DNA of 64,000 nt. Source: Branchiostoma floridae. Lineage: Eukaryota > Chordata > Leptocardii > Amphioxiformes > Branchiostomatidae. Position numbers and translations under genes: made by a program. Position 1 is the stretch's first letter. Every line of letters starts with the position of its first letter. The notes under the pieces were generated by a model. That model worked only from the letters and a program-made list of their open reading frames with translations. It was not told the origin of the DNA and ran no database searches. The DNA is taken from contig NC_049981.1 of NCBI RefSeq assembly GCF_000003815.2, forward strand, positions 33,916,966 through 33,980,965, read 5' to 3'. Positions 23,346 to 35,400 of the stretch are shown here, piece after piece.

Positions 23346-26207
23346 GCAGCATCTAGCTGTGTGTTTAACACCTGATCATCATTTCCATGGTAACAGTTAT
23401 CCAGGTAGGGTTGGTCGCTGTGGTGTTTGGCCATGTGGCTCTTTAGGCGGTCCTTCCGAATGGCAGAATAGCCACAAAAGCCACACTTGAAGGGTTTCTC
23501 CCCTGTGTGAGTTCTCATGTGCTTGGTCAGCCCTCGTCTGTAGAGTGTCCTGAAGCCGCACTGGTCGCACATGTGGGGTTTCACCCCTCTGTGGACCTTC
23601 ATGTGGTGGGCCAGGCTGGCCTTGTAGGCTGTCCTGAAGTCACACTCCCCACACAGGTAGGGCTTCTCCCTCTCACCTGCCTGCTGGTCACCTGTGTGTT
23701 TAGCCATGTGCATGTCCAACAGTCCCTTCCTAGCCGTGCAGTAATCACACTGGTCACACCTGTAGGGCTTCTCCCCTGTGTGGGTCTTCATGTGTCTAGT
23801 TAGGCAGGACTTGTCACCTGTGCTGTAGTTGCACTTCCCGCACAGGTAGGGTTTCTCACCTGTGTGCCTGATCATGTGCTTTCTCAGGTTAGGTTTCCTG
23901 TCCGTGCAGTAGTCACACTGGTCACACTTGTACGGTTTCTCCCCTGTGTGGGTTTTCATGTGTTGTGAGAGGTGGAACCTGTCTGCTGTCCTGTACCCAC
24001 ACCTCCCGCACAGGAAGGGTTTGTCACCAGTGTGGTTAGCCATGTGCCTCTCAAAGCTTTTCTTCCAGCACGTGCCAAAGTCACACCGGTCACACTTGTA
24101 GGGTTTCTCTCCAGAGTGAGTCATCAGATGGTTGATCAGGCGGTACCTACGAGCTGTTCTGTACCCACACTCGCCACACACGTGCTGTTTCTGTCCGACG
24201 TGATTCGCTACATGGCTGTCGTGGTCTTGACTCTGCACCTCTGTCGATCCGCCCTGCTTACACGGTTTCTCCCCAGTGTGTGTGGCCATGTGCTGGACCA
24301 GGTTTTGCTCCTGAATCGTGGCATACTCGCACTGGCCGCACTCGTACGGCATCTTCCCTCCGTGCTTCTTCATGTGTCTGTACAGGTTAAACCTCCTGCC
24401 TGCCCCGTAACCGCACACCCCGCACCGGTACGGTTTCTCCCCTGTGTGTTTCCTCACGTGCCTGGAGAGGCTGGACCTGTCACCTGTCCTGTACCCACAC
24501 TCCCCGCAGCTGTAGGGTTTCTCCCCTGTGTGGGTGGCCATGTGGGTGTCCAGGTTGAACTTCCTGGCTGAGCAGAAGTCACACTGGTCACACTTGTACG
24601 GCTTGTCCTCAGTGTGTGTCTTCTTGTGCCGTGCCAGGTTGGACTTGTCGGCCGTTTCGTACCCGCACTCCACACAGATGTAGGGTTTGTCCCCTCTGTG
24701 TTTCGCCATGTGGATGTTCAGGTTTTGTTTCCAAGCAGTGCAGAAGTCGCACAGGTCACATGCGTATGGCTTCTCTCCTGTGTGTTTCGCCATGTGCATG
24801 TCCAAGCTAAACTTTGCGGCCGCTGAGTAGTCACACCGGTCACACTTGTACGGTTTCTCCCCGGTGTGTTTCGCCATGTGTGTGGCCAACTTAGACTTTC
24901 TAGTGGTGCGGAAGTCGCACTGGTCACACTTGTATGGCTTCACACCGGTGTGTTTAATCATGTGTTTTCTCAAGTATGCTTGGCAAGTTGTGCAGTAATC
25001 ACACTGGTCACACTTAAAGGGTTTCTCCCCTGTGTGTTTCGCCATGTGCTGTGAGAGGTGGAAGCTGTCAGCTGTCCTGTACCCACACCTCCCACACATG
25101 TACGGTTTGTCACCAGTGTGGTTAGCCATGTGCCTTTGAAAGCTATTTTTCCAACACGTGCTAAAGTCACACTGGTCACACTTGTAGAGTTTCACTCCTG
25201 TGTGTGTCTTCATGTGTTGTGAGAGATGGTACTTGTCAGAGGTCCTGTACTCACACCTCTCACACATGAAGGGTTTCTCTCCAGTGTGGCTTGTGACACG
25301 ACTGGGCAGTTCTACACGACTGGGCGGTTCCACACGACTGGATGGTTCCACAAAACTGGGCGGTTCCACACGACTGGATGGTTCCACACGACTGGGCGGT
25401 TCCACACGACTGGGTGGTTCCACACGACTGGGCGGTTCTACATGACTGGGCGGTTCCACACGACTGGATGGTTCCACATGACTGGATGGTTCCACACGAC
25501 TGGGTGGTTCTACATGACTGGGCGGTTCCACACGACTGGATGGTTCCACATGACTGGATGGTTCCACACGACTGGGCGGTTCCACACGACTGGATGGTTC
25601 AACACGACTGGGTGGTTCCACACGACTGGGCGGTCCCAGACGACTGGATGGTTCCACACGACTGGGTGGTTCCACACGACTGGATGGTTCCACATGACTG
25701 GGCGGTTCCACACGACTGGGCGGTTCCACACGACTGGATGGTTCCACACGACTGGGCGGTTCCACACGACTGGATGGTTCCACACGACTGGGTGGTTCCA
25801 CACAACTGGGCGGTTCCACACGACTGGATGGTTCCACACGACTGGGTGGTTCCACACGACTGGATGGTTCCACACGACTGGGCGGTTCCACACGACTGGA
25901 TGGTTCCACACGACTGGATGGTTCCACACGACTGGGCGGTTCCACACGACTGGATGGTTCCACACGACTGGATGGTTCCACACGACTGGGTGGTTCCACA
26001 CGACTGGGCGGTTCTACATGACTGGGCGGTTCCACACGACTAGGCGGTTCCACATGTAGGTCGAGTGGCTCATCTTGAATGTTGGACCAGTCCTGGCAGC
26101 TCTCTTCGGCAGGAGTTGGCGTTCCCGTGGCGTCACCTGTCGACAGCGCACAGCTGTCCTGGGAAACTGCAGTGGGAGACCCACAATGCACCAACGCCAT
26201 GGCTGGT
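23333..26207 (-). CDS. C2H2 zinc-finger protein with about 21 fingers and a VEPPSR repeat
   Basis: One uninterrupted 955-codon exon; ATG at 26200, TGA at 23333. The acceptor TTCCACAG lies just upstream (exon edge 26207), so a 5' UTR exon exists further right. After about 47 N-terminal residues comes a low-complexity block of about 42 six-residue units (VEPPSR/VEPSSR; 25298-26056). Twenty-one intact fingers follow (CxxC, 12-residue loop, HxxxH, mostly TGEKPY linkers). One decayed finger lacks its cysteines (near KQGGSTEVQSQDHDSHVANH). Fingers tend to alternate between a CGxCGYRTxD type and a CDQCDYCT type. Tandem TGEKP-linked fingers indicate sequence-specific DNA binding in the nucleus (family knowledge). 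No KRAB, SCAN or BTB domain is visible. The stop codon lies in the last unit of the downstream minisatellite. Probably one of the large amphioxus-specific zinc-finger families. Confidence 0.93.
25298..26056 (-). repeat. Coding 18-bp minisatellite (VEPPSR/VEPSSR), about 42 units
   Basis: Unit GTGGAACCGCCCAGTCGT on the minus strand. Because 18 is divisible by 3, copy number can change without frameshift. Units alternate between PP and SS/PS variants in irregular order. Confidence 0.95.
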
Positions 26208-26367
26208 CTGTGGAATAAAACAAAATGATTTTAAAATTTCTGTATAACTCTCAGTGTGGCAAATCTGCTACAGAAACAATATTAGGTGTAACTTAGGTTC
26301 CATCTTATCAGATCTGGAAACAAACTTGACATCCGAATGAAAGCTCATCTGTGTAGGTAAATTCTAT

Positions 26368-26626
26368 ATTGCAAAAGTTTAAGCTTNNNNNNNNNNNNNN
26401 NNNNNNNNNNNNNNNNNNNNNNNNNNNNNNNNNNNNNNNNNNNNNNNNNNNNNNNNNNNNNNNNNNNNNNNNNNNNNNNNNNNNNNTTCGGCTGCTACCC
26501 GATGTTATCCGACGACTTCCGGATTAGTCAGCGAGTCATTTCATCTGAAGAAGGTCGGAGTGTTCGGCCGAAAATTTATGGTGAGTCCCTTCTTTGTGTT
26601 GGAACAAAGCTTAAACTTTTGCAATA
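26368..26626. repeat. Inverted repeat surrounding an assembly gap
   Basis: ATTGCAAAAGTTTAAGCTT before the N run (26387-26486) is exactly inverted at 26606-26626. The interior after the gap has CTGAAGAAGGTCGGAGTG and TTCGGCCGAAAATTTATGG, typical of a dispersed transposable element. Direct repeats GGAAACAAACTTG lie at 26311 and 26628. Confidence 0.6.
26387..26486. other. Assembly gap (100 N)
   Basis: Run of 100 N immediately after AAGCTT, inside the inverted repeat. Confidence 0.98.
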
Positions 26627-26877
26627 TGGAAACAAACTTGTTCACCATTCCAAGAAGACATGCATAGCAACATGAATCGTGGGTAATATGTGAAAGATGA
26701 AGGCTCCTGACTTGTAAACAGTTCTGGTCTCGACCGATTTGCATAACAATGCCCAGACATGTCCCAGCAGCCTTCAGCTTATACCCACAATTATGTTGAT
26801 GTGCATGTGCACTTGGCATGGTGAACAAGCTTATCAACAGCTGATTCATTCTCATCTATGATATATGATAGGACATT

Positions 26878-27192
26878 TAGGGTTGGACAAGTTTTCTAAA
26901 ATTCACTTGTCCTATCGGGCAAGTACATAGAAAATTCACTTGTCCGAACATCTTAAATGACATATGTCTGTAAGTATTTACCGCCAAAGGAATTCTTTTA
27001 TTGCTTCCTAGAGATATTCTATTGTGTTGACCAATGCTTGATGCCATGGATGTGAAAGGTAACAAGAATATCAAAATCTCTCTCATGGGAAAAACTAACT
27101 TGCCCGATCGGACAAGTGAGTTAGGACATGCACTTGCCCGATCAGCACTCTCACTTGCCCTGGACAATCGGACTAGTGAACAGCCTCTGGGG
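26878..27192. mobile_element. MITE-like element built on ACTTGTCC/GGACAAGT words
   Basis: AGGGTTGGACAAGTTTTCTA and TTCACTTGTCCTATCGGGCA at the left face CTTGCCCGATCGGACAAGTG and CACTTGCCC words at the right in inverted orientation. About 310 bp, non-coding. Confidence 0.5.
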
Positions 27193-27199
27193 TTCAGGT

Positions 27200-29220
27200 A
27201 AATTCAGCTAGCACCTCCACTAGTACATGTAATGATAGTATAAGGTCTCATAACACAGTATTTTATATCCTCAACCCCCATCCCCAATAGTAGTTCGGGT
27301 ATAAAGTAGTGCGTCAAAGTACTAGTACATGAAAAGGCCGTTGTTAATCTTCTGGGCATAACAGCAAAGTAAAAACTGTGCTGAATGGTAGAAAGATTCA
27401 TCAGTTTTGATACTGTACAAGTTGGGTTACTAGTACGTTGTTTCTTCGGCCGGAGTGAATTTGCACCTTGATACTGTTATTGGACACTGCTGTGTGTCGC
27501 CTGCAGTTCCATGACCTCTGCTGGAGGTCAAATAAATGTGGCTTTTATTAAAGAACAAGCTGGCAAATCTATGCTTATTTTTAATTTTAGATATTTTGTA
27601 GACGTGTACCTTCAACTTCAACAAAAATTGTTTCTGCACCCTGCTAATATAAATTGAGGCATCGAACCTCCTCAGTTTTAATAGGGTCCTTAACCATGTA
27701 AATCCCCATTGGCGAGAAACTGTGTTCTGTGTTTAATAACTTGAAGTTTGTTCAAGTTCGTAAACTTGAACAACCCAAGGAGGGTTTTTTTAACCTCCTT
27801 GAACAACCCACCCCCTGCCCCCTTAGCCCCCTTCACCCTATCACCCTCCCCCTGCCTCCGATCTTCGTCATCCAACCTCCACATTTCAACATTATAAAAA
27901 TACCTACTTGTGTGATCAAATTAAGGTACGACAGCACCTGGTACCTGTCAAGTGAACACTTGGAACCTCCGCTGACTCCGAAGTTCGCCAGAATTTGGGG
28001 AAATATCCATATGAGCAGAGAACACGTCAGCTGGAAGCAAGATGGCGGATAGGGAAATCTTCCTGACCCCAGGTCAAAGGTGAATCCAGTCTACCTGATT
28101 ACCCACGTGCACACTTCGCTGCACTTGTTCAGTTTTCAGCTTACAGTGCGGAAGTAAGTCAAGCTATTGTAGACCACATGTAAAGTAGACGTTAATCTAT
28201 TCAAGATACCAAGTCACAGGTTTGTTCCAGCTATAACCGTTTATTGGAGCATGAATAAGAAGATCAGCACTTGAATAAGTATCTAAAATTACATTATTAT
28301 CCTTCTGTATCATCTCAGCACGCGAAGGCCGAGACACGTGATGCTAAATATAAAAGCATATAATTCCACTTTCCAAAGAATTCAAATACAAATAAACTTG
28401 CACACTATACCGATATACCACTCATAGCATCAGGCCTTCACCGCAAATTTATATTTAAAATCGATTAACGATATGCTTCGAGCGCACAAAGGTTTAGACA
28501 GGTTAAAATGAACAAAGTTGGCTATTTCTACTCATAATCAATTACCATATTTCACTTCTATTACAATTATTATTAAAAGATAGCTTTAGCTGAAATGTAA
28601 TCTTGCCCGTCATAAACAGATACCACCGTGGAATCAAATCACAATAAAGTATATTTGAATTAAAGAGCCTAACTGTATATTTAGAACTCCCAGTTGTCAA
28701 GTTGGGTTTCGAGTTCGGTGCTTTAGCATTACACATAGTTGCTGTTACATTAGAAATATACGAGGGTGAGTCAAAAAGTATTCAAGTGGTTTCAAAGCAA
28801 ACTGATTTTTATCCAATAAGTTGAAACTTTGCACAAAGGTAAAGGCATATCCTGTTACCTACTACCATAACAATGTAAAATACACTATGCCACCATATTG
28901 CGTATTCAGTAATGATGTTAGTTAGTATACTAATGTAGATAGTTTGTAGTTGTTAGTAATACGTCGTTTACCATACATTGTACATGATACAATCGCTGTG
29001 CAATAAACTTGACTTGAGTGTTATTTTTACGTGCCTGAGTTAGCTAGTTCCGAGTTAGCTGCCCCAACCACCCATTGTTAACTTCTAGTCTCTGTAAAAC
29101 AGACGTAACAAATCCTCGCGTAGATGATTTCTGTGCTGCTTCTGCTGCGAGTTCTGCAGAGGAGGGATACAGAAGATTAAAGGGAGCCTCCATACTATGG
29201 TTAAATCGCCATATTTAGCA
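27200..29220. other. Intergenic stretch between the zinc-finger and protease genes
   Basis: No supported exon. An upstream 5' UTR exon of the zinc-finger gene must lie to the right of 26207 but I cannot place it. A Tc1/mariner-like end is at 28759 and an (AGTG)n tract from about 29276. Confidence 0.4.
28759..28800. mobile_element. Mariner-like terminal remnant
   Basis: TACGAGGGTGAGTCAAAAAG resembles the terminal inverted repeat of mariner-family elements and follows a TA. No matching opposite end or transposase was found, so this is a fragment or a chance match. Confidence 0.35.
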
Positions 29221-29261
29221 ATGTCGCTTTAAACAGTTCCTACGAATGAATGAGTGTATGC

Positions 29262-29345
29262 GTGAGTGTATGCGTGAGTGAGTGAGTGAGTGAGTGAGTG
29301 AGTGAGTGAGTGAGTGAGTGAGTGAGTGAGTGAGTAATTGAGTGA
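29262..29345. repeat. (GAGT)n microsatellite
   Basis: About 17 tandem GAGT/AGTG units, about 120 bp beyond the stop codon of the protease gene (minus strand), so possibly within its 3' UTR. Confidence 0.95.
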
Positions 29346-29468
29346 TTGAGTGAAGGTAGAATATCTTCAATTTCCTAATTCATATATGTGCATATGTTGA
29401 CGTAGTTACCTACAAGTCAGTATGCGAAGATTCAGTTAGTGTGCCCTACCGCTGGTTCAGGTTCAGGT

Positions 29469-32400
29469 TCAGTCCTCCTTCAGACACTTCGGTATGGCGC
29501 AGAAGTCCCACTTCTCCTCAGGCGAGGCGGTGAAGCACCAGGGAGCGTACTCCGAGTCCGGAGTGGGGTTCCTGCAGTAGTTGTTCGCCAGGTCCGCGTC
29601 AGGGTGGGACTCCGGCTTGTAGCTGTGGCTGTGGGGCGTCTGGGAGCTCCAGTCCTGGCAGGCGTGGCCCGACCAGGTCAGAGCTGCCGTGCCGCGGTAA
29701 GACTCTCCTTTACCGGCATAGCAATCTGCAAAGTACATTTGATGTACATGTAGTTTCTGTCGTTTATTAGTTTATCCAGCAAAAAACACTCTGTAAGCGG
29801 GTACAATACGTATATTAGTTTCTACTGTTACTTCGTACATCCAGCAAATAGCACTCTGTAAGGTGCAAGATGTACATGTAGTTTCTATTGTTGAATTCGT
29901 ACATCCAGCAACTGTTTTGGATCACAGATGTTGCTGTGGAAGTCGTACTGGTCCATCAAGAAGGTAGCGAAATTGATCTAGTCTGTGCACATGTCTTGAT
30001 GACGTAGTTTTGTGCTCACCTCCAGCGTCCCGCAGGACATCCTGTATTTCCGGCCCGACCTCCGGCGTGACTGCAGACCGAAGAGAAAACAGGAGAACAA
30101 TCCACATGGAATGTAAATTTACTTACACTGGGAAATGTTATTATCTGCAGTTTTAAAGTAAATTCATCATCTTCATCATGAACCGAAATGCAAACAAGAA
30201 GACTGCTTTGATAGAATATTGCATTTCCAGCCAGGCTTTGGAGGTTAAAAAGTAATATCGATTCGTTGAAAAGTTCTCACCAGTTCCGCATTTGGGAACG
30301 GGGCACCAGTCCCACTCCTCTCCCGGGTCGGTGGTGTAACACCAGACGGTCTTGGAGCCGCTGGGGTTGCGGCAGTAGCTCCTGTCCAGGCCGGCTGCCG
30401 GGTAGCGCTGTGTGGTGTAGGAGTGTTTGTGCGGAGTCTGGCTGGCCCACGCCTGGCACGCCCGCCCCTTGTTTGATGTAAACCAGGGGCCGCGGTACGA
30501 CGCGCCGTCTCCGGACAGGCAGGCAGCCTCCTGCGCCTGTTCGTCTGGCAGAGATTTGTTAGGCAGAATTTCAGTAACGCTTGGTCAGAACCTTTATCCG
30601 CAGGGTAACTTATATCCGCTGTTCTTAGAGAACAAGGCACTAGTATTTGGGATAACGAGTCAACGGAAAATTATTTTTTGAAACATTGCAGCTTCAAACC
30701 ACCGTCCGCTGCCTTCATAGCCCGAAGTACCCTGTTTTGAATACAACGGATATAGGTTACCCCTCAGATAAAGGTAACCTAGCGTAAGTGACATTTGCCT
30801 AAACCTTTCAGATGTTTCTTTTTATTCATACTTTATAATAGATTCTACTTGGTTCATGGCCTATCCAGGGTGGCCTTGCTGAAGATGCTTTGACAGTTGT
30901 AAATCATTGATCATATTAATCTTACAATTCACTATTATATAACTAATTACCTTCTTCCTGTGGGTCGAAAGTGTACTCCAGGACGAAGTGGCTGTCAAAG
31001 GAGCTGTCGCTGCGGAACCTCACCAACAGCTCGTGTGACGTAGACTTTCTGTGGAGGGAAGGACAAAGAGAGACTGTTTCTTGTTACCAGAAAAGTGTGC
31101 TTCCCATCGGCGCCCATCTCCGTTTCTGTGGCCCTGGGCCACGCGGTGTTTAGTAATCACTACAGCAGGGGCTAGTCTGCTGGCAGTGGCGTGTGTTTAA
31201 CTTTCTCAAATGTTGAGTGCTAAGCAGAAAAAGTAGCATGTACCATTTTTAAAGTCTTTGGTATGACACCTACCGACTGCAAGGCGAACACAATACTCAT
31301 TTGGCCATTGTACCTGTGTCAATCACCAGCAGAGACATGCTAAACTATACTGTTCTCAGGCGTGTGACACTTCTACAAGTGTTGTCATGTAAGAGGAGCC
31401 AAGGCCCAAGCAAAATCATGGATATCTGACGTGTTACTGCCGAAGATGTAATTTAGTACAGAGCTCGCAGACTCGTCGTCCGATGGATTTTCGCGAATGT
31501 GAAAGGGGTACATCCTCCTACACAGGGACAGGAGCGGTTTCGCCATTGGATGTCCCTGCGTAGGTGGATGAGAGGGTATAACAAAGCTAGCTTCTCACAA
31601 CATTGTGTTCCGTAACGGTGTGCAGTAGCGCCCAAGGACTGGTGACGTCACCTTCCCGCCATCGCGCACTTCCACCCAGTCATAGGGACATCCGACCCAC
31701 ACCTCGAAATACTCCGAATCCTGTTGAAATATAGATATTATCAAGTATATACACAAATGACAGTAGTGAATTGAAGAAAATCATGTAGAGCGCCTTTCCC
31801 GAGGGCACATGGTCGGCGGCACCAATGAATGATGAATTTGAATCCCTAACCTCTGGGTTACGGGCCAAACACCCGGCCATTACCACACATGACCCCACAA
31901 AGTAAAACCAAGAACATGTTCCACGTTGAGAAGACTTAGTTGAGGAAATGATCATGAACACAAAGATGCACAAGGCGTTATCTAATTACACCAAATCAAC
32001 CGCAAGAAGCAGTCTCGAAACACGAATGTACAGACTTCCAGAGTACAAGCACCAGTGAAAATTCAACAACTACAGCATCATGCAGAGAGAAGCACCAAAG
32101 GTCCATGTCTCGCAAGGAAATAGACACAAAACAAGGACATCAACCACAACAACAATAACAAACACCAACAACGAGATGCACTCACCATGGCAGGCAGGGC
32201 CAGACGCACGCCGATCCGCTGGCCGGCCGGAGCCCGCAGCAGCCACGTCAGGACTTTGTTTTTGGGAGTGAGTTTTCCGAACGGGGCCGGCTCTATGATG
32301 CCGGACGCTGGGGAGGTGATCTCCGTGTAGGTCGATTCTGGAGAGGGGTTGCAAACATATGAACACGTTCAACCACTGTTCCAACATTGGACAAAGTTTT

Positions 32401-35400
32401 TAGAGCTATCCAGCAATACGTCGATGAAGGTTAGACATCCAGGTAATAAGATACACCAAAAGCAGTTACTCAAGCAACTGGATATGATTATGGAAACGGT
32501 CAGATGTTTCTGATAGCATCCACTATAGGTAGCGCGCGTAGTCCAGTGGTTAGCGGCCTTGCTCTGGACTAGAAGCCGTGAGTTCGATTCCGGCTGTGTC
32601 GCTCACCCGACATGCACGCTACCGGAAAGGGTTGCAGTCCTTAGGACAGCACGTTAAGCCATGGTCCACTGTTCATTGTGCTTGTCGAAAAGACCTAGGG
32701 GAATTTCCCTGGTATAATGAACCTGTAAATACTGTACATAGCGTCTGTCCTCTCTGTCACGACCAGTGGAAGGGTAGCTCTTCAGTGAGCTAAAACTGGA
32801 TCGAGATCACTTTCCTTTTCCTTTCCACTATATTTCGTCAGTGACCCTGACAGTACGAAAGATAGTGGATGCCATCTAGCGTCTGACTATCTAGCAATAG
32901 TCCACCTCGACATACTTATAAATATTCCTCGGGTATTTATTGTGTAGCGTTACTTACTTACCGAGGGACAGTGGGACCCATGCTCGCAGTTGTATTGCGG
33001 GACTCGTTGACTTCACAGGGCAGCTCTCGAGGTCAATCTGTTGAAGACGACAGTGACGCAACCAATCACCATGAATTACGACAGTGATGTCACAAGACGT
33101 AACCAATCACAATGCATTACCACAGTGATGTAACAAGACGTACCAATCGCCATGAATTACGACAGTGATGTCACCAGACGTAACCAATCACCATGCATTG
33201 CCACAGTGATGTCACAACACGTAACCAATCACCATGCATAAACATAGTGATGTCACAACAAGTTACCAATCACCATGCATTACCACACTGGTGTCACAAC
33301 ACGTAACCAATCACCATGCATTACCACAGTGATGTTACAAGGCGTAACAAATCACCATACATTGGGGTTTTTTAATGATTACTGCGGCTACATTTAATTC
33401 GTATAACCTTTAATTCCATTTCCATCTTTTTCATGCATTTGTTTTAAGCACCACCATCGGCCATGCTAAGGCAAAATATTCACCTCCTATTGATTCCCTT
33501 TCTTGCCGATTTCTACGATCTGCATTCAACGAACTTATTGCACGACAATCGTACATGGTGCAATGTATGACAACGACTATCAAACGTAATACAAATGACG
33601 GAATTAAACTTATCATCCTAATGTCTTTAGAAGATAACATAGTACAAAACAGAGTATATAGAAAGAATACAACTTAACATCCTTATTTCTAAAACAGTAA
33701 CAGTAAATGAGGCAAATTGACCTTGCAGTTCTTGCAGCAGGTCTGACCCTCTGCGCATGCGGCCCCCTCCTTCAGCTTGCAGATCTGGCCATCGCAGCAC
33801 GGGTCAGTCTCTAAACACGCCTGTGGTTCGGATGGAAAGACAGTGGTTTAATTAAGCATACCCTCACGTTCGTACCTTAAATTAGCCAAACGTAAAACCA
33901 GAAGGAGACACATTTTGGAATTCCAGCTAATAACGTCAAGAAAAGAGTTTCAAATTTTGTTTTTCATGTACAGTTTGTGAATGCGGTCAGCCCTCAGGGT
34001 CAGTCTGACCAACTTGCCTTAATTACTCCCTACTCCTTTCCCCCTCAGCGATGCCCCAGCAGGGGTGGCACAGTGAGAGGGTTTCGAAGAAGAGAGAACT
34101 CCATTTACTTTTCCCATATATCATAAAGCTAAGTGTTCAGAAAAGGGTACCTTGTCGGACCCACAATCACATTCCTCTCCGTGGTCCAGAACGCCGTTTC
34201 CACATTTGTAAACCTCCGCCTGTAAATCAGTCAATTTCAGGTTACTGTTGGTGTTGGAAATTATCAATTAACACTTATTATTACTTATACAAGCTGCACG
34301 TGAACAAAAGCGGTAGCATGACTTAAATTGAAATACACCCTGTCCATTCATGGTGTGCGCTAGTCAAAAGAAATACATTGAAGAAACTTTAAGTGACATC
34401 ATTTTCCCTTGGGGCAAACCGCAGTGAATATGAGGATCAACTGACAATACTGATGCCGTCTCTAGAATCAAGGTGGACTTTAAGAGAACAATACTTATTT
34501 GCTTACGTCTTGTTCCATGTATTGGTTTTATCACCTTCCTCAGAATGGCAGAAGGTTATATTTTGTTGTTATTGTTATTGTCTATATATAAGAGCGCAAA
34601 GGGCAATGCCAGCGGTGCGACGTGTGACGTCATATTGTCCATTATTTGCGTATTGTCCACTATGACAGGGACAGTATCAAGGCCATTATTTGCGTATTGT
34701 CCACCTATGACAGGACAGTATCAAGGCCATTATGTGCGTATTGTCCACCTATGACAGAACAGTACGGAGTCCACTGATTGGCTGTACCTGTGGAGGCTTG
34801 CGCTCCAGACAGGTGAAGTCCTTGGTCCTGATTCTGTGCAGAAACAGCTGGCCGAAGGATTTGGGATATCTGAAAATTAGCAGAAGAAGTTTGTAAGAGA
34901 AGCCTGTGTATAACTTATATAGACATGAGATAGCACCGGTGGTGTTGTCAACAAAGTTCAATGGCAATGCTTTGTCAACACATCTTCTGGGGGCGCATCT
35001 TAAAGGATATTGTAGTACAATACTAGACTTTCTTCCAACACAAAAGTACACACGGATCTAATGTTAAATGACCACTGTCGCCTTCTTTAGGATCAATACC
35101 GATGACCAACCACTTCAGAACGTAAACTCGCGAGCGTTGCGGACAAATTGACACCTTGGTCCCTTAACCCAGTATTCCCGGATCGTGGGGGCGCTGCATG
35201 GTGGAGCTGTGGATCAGGTTCCTCCATTCCATTCAGTCCTGCGTCAGCGGGAGGGACGCTGCAAAGCTCTTTCCTGTCCATTCCTTGATGTTGTCTGCCC
35301 ACTTTTTCTTCTGCCTTCCCCTTTTCCTAGCTCCATTCACAGTTCTTTGAAGAGTCTTTGGACAGTCTGTTTGACCTCATTACGGGTCCATACCACTTTA

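Noticed and set aside
25226..26059. Long plus-strand frames of TTGRFH or VPHDW units
   Set aside because: Antisense shadows of the VEPPSR coding repeat.
28047..28090. Possible new gene start (ATGGCGGATAGG followed by a donor-like GTCAAAG)
   Set aside because: No downstream exon continues it and no family is recognisable.
32529..32610. tRNA gene
   Set aside because: A and B boxes are present but the stems do not pair as a tRNA and a non-tRNA body follows; called a SINE.
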